The notes: generated from the sequence alone by a model not told the origin. 64,000 bases of DNA from Nocardia cyriacigeorgica (GCF_005863245.1 NZ_VBUT01000014.1:53104-117103), one strand, 5' to 3'; shown: positions 14,833 through 23,704, counted from the stretch's first letter. Numbers and translations are program-made.

Positions 14833-15729
14833 GTGGCCCGACGTCTTGTCCTGGATACCAACATCTTCATTTCGGCCCTTATCAGCCCTCGCGGGGCCAT
14901 TCGTGAACTGGTGAATCGTGGGCTGCGGGGCGAGTTCGAGCTGATCGTTTCTGAGAAGTTGCTCGACGAAGTCGAAACTCGCCTCCAGCGGGACAAGTTC
15001 CGCAGGTGGTTCACCTTGGATGAGGCCGATGACTATGTCGCCGCCATCACCCTGGCGGGGACGTTTGTAGCGGACCGTCCAGACCTGGAATTGCCTATGG
15101 TGTGTGCAGACGCTGACGACAACTTCCTCGTTGCGCTGGCCCAGGATGCAGAAGCCGACATGTTGGTCAGCGGCGACAAGAAGGTCCTAGCCGTCGAGGT
15201 CCCGAACCTCATTGTTGGTAAAGCACCATATGCTCTGGAAATCCTTTCCTACGAGCATGAATGGGGAAGCGAGTTTCTCCCATCGCAACATGACGCGATC
15301 GAGCGACAAATCGATGCGGAAGGAACAAGGCCTCTTGTCGAGGTCTATAGATTGTTCTGCACGGCGATCGCTGGAGATGGGCCCGAGGCGGATATGGTGC
15401 TGGGCCTGACAGTTGTTCCCGAAACGAAGCCCCTCTTCGTTCGCGGCAGAGACGAAGTGCGCAGCAAGCTACGGGGGCGCGGTCTTGCCACAAGACCGGT
15501 CTACGCATCACCCGAGGTTGCCCACCTGAAGCTGCCGCCCGACCCCGGTGAGACTCTCAGAGTTGCGCATGTGGGCGGCGTCGCCCTGCCACCGAATACG
15601 ATATTCATGACCTTGGTGCGGTGCCCGGACCTGGATGACCAAGGTCTTCCATTCGACCATTGGCGGGTGTTCGCCCTCGGGGCACCGATAAACCCCGAGG
15701 AGATTCTCCCCAGGACTCCTTCGCAGTAA
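14833..15729 (+). CDS. PIN-domain toxin (ribonuclease) with C-terminal extension
   Basis: The 298-residue protein starts at a GTG. Residues 1-130 form a PIN domain of the COG1569-like toxin group: RRLVLDTNIFISAL gives D8, LLDEVE gives E46, CADADDNFLVALA gives D95/D96 and LVSGDKKVL gives D115, the usual acidic metal site. PIN toxins cleave RNA. The remaining about 165 residues are not typical of these toxins, which are usually 130-150 residues; this part has no recognised domain. With the preceding 79-residue gene it forms a probable TA module inserted between early and late phage genes. Confidence 0.7.
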   Translation: MARRLVLDTNIFISALISPRGAIRELVNRGLRGEFELIVSEKLLDEVETRLQRDKFRRWFTLDEADDYVAAITLAGTFVADRPDLELPMVCADADDNFLVALAQDAEADMLVSGDKKVLAVEVPNLIVGKAPYALEILSYEHEWGSEFLPSQHDAIERQIDAEGTRPLVEVYRLFCTAIAGDGPEADMVLGLTVVPETKPLFVRGRDEVRSKLRGRGLATRPVYASPEVAHLKLPPDPGETLRVAHVGGVALPPNTIFMTLVRCPDLDDQGLPFDHWRVFALGAPINPEEILPRTPSQ

Positions 15730-15769
15730 CCGACACTGACCAGCGATAAGCCGTGTGCCCGAAGCCCGC

Positions 15770-16159
15770 TCAGATGTTCGGCATGTCTCTGGTGCCATAC
15801 ACCCCGAAGTCATCGCCTGCGAGATATGCCGCGTGCTGTGCGTCCGCCCGCGCCGCGATCTCCGCCGCAGCAACTGCCCGTGCCTTCAGCTGACGGCGCA
15901 CCAGCAGCGAGCCGAACACAGCAGCCCATACGCAGTAGAACGCGGTCATGCCAGGGTCGAGCGCTGTCACACCGATGATGACGCCGAGGACTCCGAGCCC
16001 GAAACCACCCCAAAGGAACAACGCCGGGTGCGCTCGGACGTGGTCGCGGATGGTGCGCCAGACGTTCTTCGCCTGGTCTGGATACTTGACGATCCACACG
16101 ATTAAGGCCACCGGCCACGCGAACACAATCAACAACGTCCAGATGACCGCACGCCTCAT
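15770..16159 (-). CDS. Multi-pass membrane protein
   Basis: One hundred and twenty-nine residues, starting MRRAVIWTLLIVFAWPVALIVW. Three hydrophobic segments are visible (about residues 3-22, 47-66 and 70-88), followed by an Ala-rich helical tail. It is transcribed against the phage operon and lies 31 bp after another leftward gene. The reading frame could begin at 16315, but the upstream part is not hydrophobic and overlaps that neighbour. Unknown function; leftward membrane proteins in prophages are sometimes superinfection-exclusion or conversion genes. Confidence 0.55.
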   Translation of the reverse strand: MRRAVIWTLLIVFAWPVALIVWIVKYPDQAKNVWRTIRDHVRAHPALFLWGGFGLGVLGVIIGVTALDPGMTAFYCVWAAVFGSLLVRRQLKARAVAAAEIAARADAQHAAYLAGDDFGVYGTRDMPNI

Positions 16160-16190
16160 GTCCCACCAATCGGGTTGCGGCCCCGGCGCG

Positions 16191-16388
16191 TTACCAGCCG
16201 TTGGATGCGTTGTGCCGGTTGCGGCCGGACCCCGTGCAATCGACGCGGTACGGCATGCCTCCACGGTCCTCGATTTGGATGTGCGGCACGAACTCATATG
16301 GATCCGTCCGGCCATCGTCGTTAATCGGGTCCGTTCCGTTATGCCGAACCTCGACCATCTGCTGGCACACCGGACACCTCTTTCTCAT
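16191..16388 (-). CDS. Small Cys/His-rich protein
   Basis: Sixty-five residues starting MRKRCPVCQQMVEVRHNG. The pattern CPVCQ, a central HI, and a C-terminal CTGSGRNRHN resembles small actinophage zinc-binding proteins. A longer start at 16475 is possible but would add a non-homologous-looking tail. It precedes the membrane protein in the leftward cassette. Confidence 0.5.
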   Translation of the reverse strand: MRKRCPVCQQMVEVRHNGTDPINDDGRTDPYEFVPHIQIEDRGGMPYRVDCTGSGRNRHNASNGW

Positions 16389-16594
16389 CACGCGCGCAGC
16401 GTAGGCCGCGCCGAGGGCAGCCACAGCGGGTCGGGCGAATGTCAGGGAAATCACCGAGTACCGGTCGGTTCTCAACGGCGCGCGTTACGCCTCAACGCTG
16501 CTCGTTGATGTAACCTTGCAGGGAATTCTGCTGCTGACGACCCGACCCCAAAACAGGATCGCAGCACCGCGCGGCAAACCCAGTGCCGCAGACC

Positions 16595-16631
16595 CTCGGC
16601 CCACCTCGAACCCCTTGCGAGGTGGGCCGAG
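16595..16631 (+). terminator. Perfect 14-bp stem-loop, probable terminator
   Basis: CTCGGCCCACCTCG (16595-16608) and its exact complement (16618-16631) enclose a 9-nt loop. It sits in the 400-bp interval 16389-16789, which otherwise shows no gene or recognisable site, between the leftward accessory genes and the rightward late-region leader genes, and may block transcription in either direction. Confidence 0.55.
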
Positions 16632-16789
16632 CTGTATCTCAGACCTGTAGCGCGTCAAACCGGACGGACCTCACTGGATACCGGCAAAGCGCCCAATGAC
16701 CCCCTGCCGCATTCACGCCCCGCCGGTGATCCACGGTGCGGCAGCGGCGAGGGAATGCTGCGCGCTACACCCAACGATCGGCGGCCGGC

Positions 16790-16876
16790 ATGTTCGACGC
16801 CATCCACACCTGGCTGATACGCGCCCTACTCCGGCGCATCGGCCTCACACCAAGGAGACATCATGGGCAGCGTTGA
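16790..16876 (+). CDS. Very small hypothetical peptide
   Basis: A 28-residue ORF starting MFDAIHTWLIRALLRRIG, basic and amphipathic. Its stop overlaps the next ATG region. Low confidence as a gene; kept because the following peptides are in a tight chain with good ribosome binding sites. Confidence 0.3.
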   Translation: MFDAIHTWLIRALLRRIGLTPRRHHGQR

Positions 16877-16955
16877 CCTCGACACCGTGCTCGTCGCCGG
16901 ACGGATCGCCGTCATCGTCATCAAGGCCATCGCCGAGATCATCGGCACCCTCTGA
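16863..16955 (+). CDS. Very small hydrophobic peptide
   Basis: Thirty residues starting MGSVDLDTVLVAG and ending in a hydrophobic helix. It has AAGGAG 6 bases before the ATG and overlaps the next ATG by one base. A membrane peptide of unknown role. Confidence 0.4.
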   Translation: MGSVDLDTVLVAGRIAVIVIKAIAEIIGTL

Positions 16956-17053
16956 TGGACATGCTGGCCGCTATGGTGCGCCTGCTGCTGTGCCACCCCA
17001 TCGGCACACTCGAACAGCGGTACGAGACACCGATCGGCGTGTGGCAGTGGTGA
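16955..17053 (+). CDS. Very small peptide
   Basis: Thirty-two residues whose ATG overlaps the previous stop (TGATG). It starts MDMLAAMVRLLLCHPIG. No known domain; it overlaps the start of the next gene. Confidence 0.3.
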   Translation: MDMLAAMVRLLLCHPIGTLEQRYETPIGVWQW

Positions 17054-17427
17054 TCGCGCGCCTGGCCCAACTCATCCGCCGCGCCACCGGCAGGGCCACA
17101 CCGCGCTACGCCGTGGGCGGACAGATCCGGGGACCGCGGCCAGGTGACGACTCGGTGCCCGTGCTGCTCAGCGACTGCACGTACGGATTCCACGTGAACC
17201 CGGCGCTGAACACCGAGGACGTGCTTCGCCACCTGACCGACCGGCTCGACCCACGCACGCCAGCTGCGCCTCCAGCACAGTACGACGACGTCGCTCTCGC
17301 CGGTGCGCGGTGGCTCGCCGAGAACAAGCGGGCGAAGCTGATCGAAGTGGCGATGACCGAGCCCGACCCCGAGATCGCGGGTGCCGCAGCGGCCGAGCTG
17401 CGCCGGATGATCGCTACGGGCCAATGA
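17041..17427 (+). CDS. Hypothetical protein upstream of the HNH nuclease
   Basis: One hundred and twenty-eight residues from the GTG at 17041; the upstream reading frame is non-coding in composition. A beta-rich N-terminus (PRYAVGGQIRGPRPGDDSVPVLLSDCTYGFHVNPAL) leads to an Ala-rich helical end. No known domain. It overlaps the next gene by ATGA. Confidence 0.5.
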   Translation: MAVVIARLAQLIRRATGRATPRYAVGGQIRGPRPGDDSVPVLLSDCTYGFHVNPALNTEDVLRHLTDRLDPRTPAAPPAQYDDVALAGARWLAENKRAKLIEVAMTEPDPEIAGAAAAELRRMIATGQ

Positions 17428-17639
17428 GCGACCGGACTGTCGAGCCGTCGCCCGACGAGTTCGAGGCGATCATCCGGACCACCCGGAGCGCCACGGACAC
17501 ACTGTGTAAGGCGCTGGCCATCCCATCGTGTGCCGATGCTGTGGAGGCAGCTCTGCGCCCGATCCTGCGCGACGCCGCCCTTGCCGCCTGGCAGCAGGCC
17601 GAGCGATGCGCGAACATCAGCACCGATCCCATCGCCTGA
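17424..17639 (+). CDS. Small hypothetical protein
   Basis: Seventy-one residues, all helical, with three cysteines. Overlaps both neighbours by ATGA/TGATG junctions. No known domain. Confidence 0.5.
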   Translation: MSDRTVEPSPDEFEAIIRTTRSATDTLCKALAIPSCADAVEAALRPILRDAALAAWQQAERCANISTDPIA

Positions 17640-17986
17640 TGGCCCGAGCGCGGCTCCGCATCTGCACGGTGCCAGGTTGCCCGAAGGCACAGCCCGAACG
17701 CAGATGCCCAGAGCATCAGACCGACTACGACCGACACCAACGAGCCACCACCCCGACCAAGGCCACACGCACCTGGGCTGAACGGCAACGCCGCGCCGGC
17801 ACCGTCGCCGCCCACCGCGCCCGACACGGCGACTGGTGCCCAGGCTGGGAGCGACCCGCCCACCCAGCCACCGACCTCACCGCCGACCACCGCACAGCCA
17901 TCGCCGCCGGCGGCGACCCCACCGGCCCGCTACAGGTGCTGTGCCGAGCCTGCAACGCCGCCAAGGGCGCCCGCCACGCCGACTGA
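17639..17986 (+). CDS. HNH endonuclease
   Basis: One hundred and fifteen residues. The start holds C-x-x-P-G-C...RRCPEH (a zinc pair), and the C-terminal LTADHRTAIAAGGDPTGPLQVLCRACNAAKG gives the HNH motif: D-H in the first strand, N in the loop, and CxxC framing the helix. In siphophages an HNH enzyme adjacent to terminase often takes part in DNA cutting at cos. That position is seen here: the terminase genes follow within about 470 bp. Confidence 0.85.
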   Translation: MARARLRICTVPGCPKAQPERRCPEHQTDYDRHQRATTPTKATRTWAERQRRAGTVAAHRARHGDWCPGWERPAHPATDLTADHRTAIAAGGDPTGPLQVLCRACNAAKGARHAD

Positions 17987-18066
17987 CCGACCCCACCCCA
18001 GGGGGAGGGCCCCTCGCACCCCGACCCGCTCCGCCGCGACGGAGGGCGCAAATCCGTGCGGAGGGT

Positions 18067-18348
18067 TCAGATGCCCTCGGTGCGCTGCCGGCGAGGGGTG
18101 AGCGCGGCCCACATGATGAACGTGCAGATGACGATCGTCAGTCCGAGGCCGGCCAGGTAGAGCCCGCGATAGTCCGGGTCCCCGTTGCGGCAGCGGATCC
18201 CATCAGGTCGGCCGAAGTATCCGGTGTGCGGTGTGCAGATCTCGGGGATGTTGTTCATGTCGACGATCCACAGCACGACGCCTATCAGTAGCGCGGCTGC
18301 GCCGAGGATGGTGCCGGCGCGGCAGGCCAAGAGTTGAGTGCGGGTCAT
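18067..18348 (-). CDS. Two-pass membrane protein
   Basis: Ninety-three residues with two hydrophobic segments (about residues 11-30 and 66-83) separated by a Cys-containing loop. It is transcribed against the late operon between the HNH and terminase genes. Unknown function; a possible lysogen-expressed gene. The flanking 17987-18066 and 18349-18453 are short, and a cos site could lie in either, but I cannot identify one. Confidence 0.5.
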   Translation of the reverse strand: MTRTQLLACRAGTILGAAALLIGVVLWIVDMNNIPEICTPHTGYFGRPDGIRCRNGDPDYRGLYLAGLGLTIVICTFIMWAALTPRRQRTEGI

Positions 18349-18453
18349 AGCTTCCTCATTCCGTCGCGGATGGGGTGATTGTCCCTGGCTGGCGCGATGC
18401 CGGTCGGGGGTTTCCGTCCAGGGCGGCGCGATGCTGCCAGGAGGTGATGAGAG

Positions 18454-18999
18454 ATGCCGCGTGGTGGTGCACGGAATCGTTCCGGGCCGCCGGTGGATCC
18501 GACGTCTGGTCGTTCGGATCGTCGTGGTCTGACGTGGGTTTCGTTACCGGCCGAGGGCTATGCCGGTGAGGTGCCGGAGTTTCCGCTGATGCCGCGGCGC
18601 GTGATGCGCTGGGAGCACGGTGAGAAGGGCGCCCGGTATCAGGTCTTCGACGAGGAGACCACCGAGCTGGTCCAGGCTCGGGAGGCCGAGCTGTGGGCGT
18701 GGGCGTGGCGGACGCCGCAGGCTGTGGCGTGGGCGAAGGAGCCGTGGCGGTGGCAGGCTATCGCGCACTGGGTTCGTACGTCGGTGATCTGCGAATCGGA
18801 TCAGGCGATGGCTTCGGATCGTGGTTCGCTGCACCGGTTCGCCGACCAGATCGGGATGACCCCGGCGGGTATGCGGGAGAACGGCTGGGCGATCGCCGCG
18901 GATGAGGTGGCGGCCGCTCGGGCGGAGAAGAAGACGAAGGCGTCGAGCTCGCAGCCGCCGGCGCGGCGGTTGAGGCCGGTGGCTGGTGGCGGCGACTGA
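18454..18999 (+). CDS. Terminase small subunit
   Basis: One hundred and eighty-one residues; the ATG at 18454 has AGGAGG eight bases upstream. The protein opens MPRGGARNRSGPPVDPTSGRSDRRG, typical of actinophage small terminases, and has helices that follow the small-terminase pattern (LWAWAWRTPQAVAWAKEPWRWQAIAHWVRTSV). It recognises phage DNA for packaging. It overlaps the large subunit gene by 14 bp. Confidence 0.8.
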   Translation: MPRGGARNRSGPPVDPTSGRSDRRGLTWVSLPAEGYAGEVPEFPLMPRRVMRWEHGEKGARYQVFDEETTELVQAREAELWAWAWRTPQAVAWAKEPWRWQAIAHWVRTSVICESDQAMASDRGSLHRFADQIGMTPAGMRENGWAIAADEVAAARAEKKTKASSSQPPARRLRPVAGGGD

Positions 19000-20056
19000 C
19001 GGATTCGTTGTCGACTTCCCGACCCTCGGCGATATCGGTGAGGCGTGGGTCAAGCGGCATTGCTGCATCCCGGACGGGTTCCGTCGTGGCGCCGCTTTCG
19101 AGTGGTCGGACTGGCAGTTCTGGTGCGGCGCGAACTACTACCGAGTGCGCGCGGGCGCCGAGTGGGAGTCTGACGACCAGCCGCTGTTCAACCAGGCATT
19201 CACCTACCGGCGCGCTCAGATCGTCGCCCCGCAGAAGACCGGCAAGGGCCCCTGGTCGGCGTCGATCACCTGCCTGGAGGCCGTAGGGCCGTCACAGTTC
19301 CTCGGCTGGGCAGGCAGCGGCGACGGCTGGGCATGCTCGGACTGGGGTTGCGGCTGCGGCTGGGAGTACGAGTACCTGCCCGGCGAGCCGATGGGCATGC
19401 GTCACCCCTCACCGGTGATCCAGCTGACCGCGAACAACGAGGAGCAGGTCGGCAACGTCTACCGCCCGCTCACCGCGATGATCAAGCTGGGGCCTCTGTC
19501 CGATCTGATGGCGGTCCGCGAAGGCTTCATCCGCATCCTCGGATCGGTCGGCGGTGAGGACTTCGACCGCATCGACGCGGTGACGTCCTCGGCGCGCGGC
19601 CGGGTCGGTAACCCGGTGTCGTGGGTGCTGCAAGACGAGTCCGGCCTGTACACGCAGGCGAACAAGATGGTCGGCATCGCCGAGACTCAGCGCCGCGGTG
19701 CGGCCGGTATGGGCGGGCGGACGATGGAGACCACGAATGCGTGGGATCCGTCGGAGAATTCGACCGCGCAGCGCACCTACCAGTCGCAGGCCAAGGACAT
19801 CTTCAAGTTCTTCCGGATCCCGCCGGCGGGGCTGTCGTGGGGCAACAAGCGCGATCGCCGCAAGATCTTGCGTTACGTCTACGACGGGTCGCCGTGGGTG
19901 AACCTCGACTCGATCGAGGCGGAAGCGGTCGAGCTGAACGAGCTGGATCCGGCGCAGGCCGAGAGGTTCTTCGGGAATCGGCTGGTTGCTCGAGCTGGGA
20001 CCTGGCTGCCGGATGGGTTGTGGGAGAGCCGGTATGCAGAAGCTCTGGCTTCCTAG
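18986..20056 (+). CDS. Terminase large subunit, ATPase part (split gene)
   Basis: The 356-residue product starts at a GTG within the small-subunit gene. It carries the packaging ATPase: an adenine-motif-like FTYRRAQIVAPQKTGKGPW (Walker A variant Q-K-T-G-K-G, about residues 76-82) and Walker B-like PVSWVLQDESG. The frame ends at TAG 20054-20056 in the middle of the expected protein; the nuclease half follows in the +1 frame. Either a frameshift has broken the gene or the two parts are joined or translated separately. The 356 residues plus 201 equal the normal length of about 550. Confidence 0.8.
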   Translation: MAATDGFVVDFPTLGDIGEAWVKRHCCIPDGFRRGAAFEWSDWQFWCGANYYRVRAGAEWESDDQPLFNQAFTYRRAQIVAPQKTGKGPWSASITCLEAVGPSQFLGWAGSGDGWACSDWGCGCGWEYEYLPGEPMGMRHPSPVIQLTANNEEQVGNVYRPLTAMIKLGPLSDLMAVREGFIRILGSVGGEDFDRIDAVTSSARGRVGNPVSWVLQDESGLYTQANKMVGIAETQRRGAAGMGGRTMETTNAWDPSENSTAQRTYQSQAKDIFKFFRIPPAGLSWGNKRDRRKILRYVYDGSPWVNLDSIEAEAVELNELDPAQAERFFGNRLVARAGTWLPDGLWESRYAEALAS

Positions 20057-20639
20057 TCCGCCGTCGGGGACTCCGATCTGTGTCGGGTTCGACGGCTCGG
20101 AGAACAATGACTGGACCGCGCTGCGCGCCGAGACTCGCGACGGTTTGCAGTTCACGCCCCGGTACGGGCCGGACCGGCGGCCGACGATCTGGAACCCCGC
20201 CGAGTGGGGCGGCAAGATTCCGCGCGGCGAGGTGCACGCCGCGGTGGACGAGGTGTTCTCCACCTTCGATGTCGCGCGCATGTATTTCGACCCGCACGAC
20301 TGGCGTTCCGAGGGCGGGGACTGGGCGCTCGAGCACGGCGAGGAACACGTCTTCGAGTGGGCGACCAACCGCATCAACCAGATGTACGCCGCGATCCGCC
20401 GATTCGAAATCGACCTGAAAACCGGGCGCATCACACAAGACGGATGCCCGATCACCGAGATTCACATGGCCAACTGCCGCAAAGTCCCCAAGCCCGGCGA
20501 CAAATACGTCCTGGGCAAACCATCCGACCACCAGAAGATCGACGCCTCGATCGCCTCCATCATCGCCCACGAAGCCGCGGCAGACGCGCGCGAAGCGGGC
20601 TGGGAGGACGTCGACGGGCGCATGTTCTGCTTCAGCTGA
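20034..20639 (+). CDS. Terminase large subunit, nuclease part (split gene)
   Basis: The 201-residue frame includes ICVGFDGSENNDWTAL, the first acidic strand of the terminase RNase-H-like nuclease, then MYFDPHDW, YEA-type helices and a C-terminal acidic residue in PSDHQKIDASIASIIAHEAA. An ATG at 20034 has GGGAG seven bases upstream, so independent translation is possible. Joining the first frame at TCC (20051-20053) by a +1 step gives ...EALAS-SPPSGTPICVGF, a smooth continuation. Confidence 0.75.
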   Translation: MQKLWLPSPPSGTPICVGFDGSENNDWTALRAETRDGLQFTPRYGPDRRPTIWNPAEWGGKIPRGEVHAAVDEVFSTFDVARMYFDPHDWRSEGGDWALEHGEEHVFEWATNRINQMYAAIRRFEIDLKTGRITQDGCPITEIHMANCRKVPKPGDKYVLGKPSDHQKIDASIASIIAHEAAADAREAGWEDVDGRMFCFS

Positions 20640-20649
20640 GGAGGTGAGC

Positions 20650-22068
20650 GTGGTCGAACTCCGCACGAAGCTCACCGACGACGAGCGCGACATGGTCAAC
20701 AAGCTCACCGGCCAGCTGGGCAACCTCGCGCGAAACGACAAGCTCAACGACGCCTACTACGAAGGCGCGCAGCGACTCCGCCACATCGGTCTGGCCGTGC
20801 CGGAGGAATTCCGCATCTTCGAGTTGGTCGCGAACTGGCCGCGCATGTACGTCGACGAGGTGGCGCGACGGCAGAAGCCGAAGAGCATCTACCGGCCGGG
20901 CGAAGGCAAGGCTGACCCGGTCCTTCAGGAGGCGTGGACGGCAAACAACCTCGACGCCGAGGTGCCGATCCTGTCGAAGGAGAACATGATCTTCGGCCGG
21001 ATGTTCTCCGTGGTGGGCACGAACGAGGACGACAAGGAACACCCGCTCATCACTATCGAGTCGCCGCGGCAGATGGCGTGCCTGGTGAACCAGCGGTGCC
21101 GCCGGATGGACGCCGCGCTGCGCCGATACCAGGAGCAGGACGGCACCCAGGTCGCCACCCTGTTCCTGCCGGACAAAACCATCCAGCTTGTGATGGGTCG
21201 CAACGGGTGGGACATCGACCCGGTCGGTACCGACGACGGCATCGACACACACAACCTCGGCCGGGTGCCGGTGGTGCTGTTCCTGAACCGTCGACGCCTG
21301 GGGAAGTGGCACGGCACCACGGAGATGGCCGATGTCATCCCGCTGACCGATGCCTGCGCCCGCGCCCTGACCGACCTGCAATACGGCGTCGAGACCGTGG
21401 CGGTGCAGAAGCGGTACGTGCTGGGCGTGTCGAAGGGCGACTTCGTCGACAAGAACGGCAACCCGCTCCCGGTGTGGCAGAGCTACTTCGATGCCCTCTG
21501 GGCAACCCAGAAGTCCGCGAAGGACGTCACAGTCGGCCAGCTGCCCGGCGCTGATCTCGCCGGATTCCACAACACCGTGAAGCTGTACGCCGAACTGGCC
21601 AGCTCCGTGACAGGTTTGCCGTTCCGGTACTTCGGCGCCAACTCCGCCAATCCTGCTGCCGAGGGCGCGATCCGGGCCGATGAGTCCCGGATCGTGTCCA
21701 ACGCCGAGGAGAAGAACGCCCACCTCGGTGTCGGACTCGGCTGGACGCTCGCGCTCTACGAGCGGTTCCGAACCGGCAAATGGCCCGCTGCCGGCGAACC
21801 TTTCTCGGTGGAGTGGCGCAATCCTGCGACCCCGACCCGCGCTGAGGAAGCCGACGCGATCCAGAAACTCAACGGCGGCACCCCGGTCCTCTCCCGCGAA
21901 GGCTCGTGGGACGAGATGGGCTGGAACGAACCCCGTAAGGACCGCGAACGCTCCTACTTCAATGCGGAGGCCGAGGACCCCGCGCTCGATCGTCTGGCCC
22001 GGAATCTCAGCGATTCCCGCAACACTGGTGACGCGGAGCTGACTGGTGCTGCCGCAGGCCTCGGCTGA
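20650..22068 (+). CDS. Portal protein (SPP1 Gp6-like)
   Basis: A 472-residue portal protein. I chose the GTG at 20650 because AGGAGG lies five bases upstream; a GTG at 20644 overlaps that site. Characteristic sequences include YYEGAQRLRHIGLAVPEEFRIFELVANWPRMYVDEVARR near the N-terminus, and a C-terminal SVTGLPFRYFGANSANPAAEGAIRADESRIV, both conserved in actinophage portal proteins. Twelve copies form the channel through which DNA enters the head. Confidence 0.9.
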   Translation: MVELRTKLTDDERDMVNKLTGQLGNLARNDKLNDAYYEGAQRLRHIGLAVPEEFRIFELVANWPRMYVDEVARRQKPKSIYRPGEGKADPVLQEAWTANNLDAEVPILSKENMIFGRMFSVVGTNEDDKEHPLITIESPRQMACLVNQRCRRMDAALRRYQEQDGTQVATLFLPDKTIQLVMGRNGWDIDPVGTDDGIDTHNLGRVPVVLFLNRRRLGKWHGTTEMADVIPLTDACARALTDLQYGVETVAVQKRYVLGVSKGDFVDKNGNPLPVWQSYFDALWATQKSAKDVTVGQLPGADLAGFHNTVKLYAELASSVTGLPFRYFGANSANPAAEGAIRADESRIVSNAEEKNAHLGVGLGWTLALYERFRTGKWPAAGEPFSVEWRNPATPTRAEEADAIQKLNGGTPVLSREGSWDEMGWNEPRKDRERSYFNAEAEDPALDRLARNLSDSRNTGDAELTGAAAGLG

Positions 22069-23011
22069 CCACTACTCGGAGCAGCTGCGCATCATCGCGC
22101 TCACGCTGGCGGAGATCCGGGCAGCGTGGGGCACGCAGCCACCGCGACAGTTCGACAGCTGGTTCGGATCGAACATCGAGTTGCTGATCGCGATGATCGA
22201 GATCGCCCAGCAGCGGGCCGTTTCCGGCGCAGACGTCTACGTCGGTGAAGTCCTGGACGAGCTCGGCACCCCGGTGGACCCGGATGTGCAGATCAACACC
22301 GCCCCGCTGATCGGGGTCGCCTCGGATGGGCGCGGTCTCGATGGGCTCCTGTACGGCACCGTCATCACCGCGAAACACCAGGTGGCCGAAGGGGCTGCAC
22401 CAGCTGCGGCGTGGGCGGCGGCCGGACAGCAAGCCCTGAGCATGGTGCACACCCAGCTCGCCGACACCGCCCGCGCTGCGGTAGGGCTCGGGATCACTGC
22501 CCGCCCTGGTGTCGGCTATGTGCGGATGGTCAGCCAACCGGCGTGCTCGCGGTGCGTGATCCTGGCGGGGAGGTTCTACCGCAAGGCATGGTTCCTGCGG
22601 CATCCGAACTGCGACTGCAAGCACATCCCGGCTCGGGAAGACCGCGCCGACGACTTGACGACCGATCCGCGCCGCTACTTCAACAGTCTCACCGAGCAGC
22701 AGCAAAATCGGGCGTTCACAGTCGCCGGTGCGCAGGCGATCCGGGACGGCGCTGACATCAACCAGACCGTGAACGCGCGCCGCGGCATGACGATCGCCGG
22801 AGGCGTCGCTCAACGCCGCAACGTCTACGGCCGCCAACTGCTGACCACCACCGAAGGCGTCACCGTCCGAGGCATCGCCGGTCGACGCATCCGGGCACGC
22901 GGCCGCAACCCCCGGACGACTCCGCGACTGATGCCGGAGGCGATCTACGAGCTCAGCGACGACCGCGACGAGATTCTGCGGATGCTGCGGCTCAACAGCT
23001 ACATCCTCTGA
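22046..23011 (+). CDS. MuF-like minor head protein
   Basis: The 321-residue protein starts at a GTG that overlaps the portal gene by 23 bp. It has the helical N-terminus and the Cys/His cluster of the Mu-F-like head morphogenesis family, QPACSRCVILAGRFYRKAWFLRHPNCDCKHIP (about residues 168-199). These proteins lie inside the head next to the portal and may be injected. The C-terminal part is basic and Arg-rich. Confidence 0.8.
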   Translation: MLPQASADHYSEQLRIIALTLAEIRAAWGTQPPRQFDSWFGSNIELLIAMIEIAQQRAVSGADVYVGEVLDELGTPVDPDVQINTAPLIGVASDGRGLDGLLYGTVITAKHQVAEGAAPAAAWAAAGQQALSMVHTQLADTARAAVGLGITARPGVGYVRMVSQPACSRCVILAGRFYRKAWFLRHPNCDCKHIPAREDRADDLTTDPRRYFNSLTEQQQNRAFTVAGAQAIRDGADINQTVNARRGMTIAGGVAQRRNVYGRQLLTTTEGVTVRGIAGRRIRARGRNPRTTPRLMPEAIYELSDDRDEILRMLRLNSYIL

Positions 23012-23067
23012 CTTCCCGCCGGCGCGAGGCCGGATCGGGTCTATCCCCCGCGATGGAGGACATCACA

Positions 23068-23676
23068 GTGAACACCTTGCTGCCTGTGCACCCGGTATTC
23101 GGCCGCGCACTCGGCGTCCGCCGCAACGGATCTCCGATCTGGCCGATCCGAGGCGCATCAACGGAGGGCGACCCTCCCAACCCGGCACCGACAGGCACGC
23201 CGCCTCCACCGCCGACGCCGGCCGAACCGGAACCGAGCGGCCCGGATGAGCTGGGCGACGGCGGCAAGAAGGCACTCGAAACCGAGCGTGCAGCCCGCAA
23301 GGCCGCCGAAAAGGCGCGGCGCGAAGCCGAAGCCAAGGTTCAGGCCTTCGAGGACGCGCAGAAGAGCGAAGCCCAGCGCACACAGGAACGGATCGAGCAG
23401 CTCGAAAAGACCGCCGCGAAGGCGCTCCGCTACGAGGCCGCCGAAAAATCCGGGCTCCCGCTGTCCCTGGCCGGGCGGCTCAGCGGCGCCACCCTCGACG
23501 AGCTGATCGCCGACGCAGCCGAGCTCAAGCAGCTGCTCGGGGCCGCCGCTCCTGCCGAACCCGCGGCACCGCCCACCCCGAAGCCAGATCCCCGCCAAGG
23601 CGGCGGCCAGGCCGACGCGGGCGGGTCCATGGATTCCGGTCGCGCCGCCTATCAGGCACGCAAGAACCGCAACTGA
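23068..23676 (+). CDS. Scaffold protein
   Basis: A 202-residue protein from the GTG at 23068, which has GGAGGA seven bases upstream; an ATG at 23053 is too close to that site. A Pro-rich start is followed by a long acidic/basic coiled coil (about residues 60-130, KKALETERAARKAAEKARREAEAKVQAFEDAQ) and a Gly/Ala-rich end. This layout and its position before decoration and capsid genes match actinophage scaffolding proteins. Confidence 0.75.
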   Translation: MNTLLPVHPVFGRALGVRRNGSPIWPIRGASTEGDPPNPAPTGTPPPPPTPAEPEPSGPDELGDGGKKALETERAARKAAEKARREAEAKVQAFEDAQKSEAQRTQERIEQLEKTAAKALRYEAAEKSGLPLSLAGRLSGATLDELIADAAELKQLLGAAAPAEPAAPPTPKPDPRQGGGQADAGGSMDSGRAAYQARKNRN

Positions 23677-23704
23677 CCTTCACCCCCAGTAAAGGAGGGG
23701 AGCA

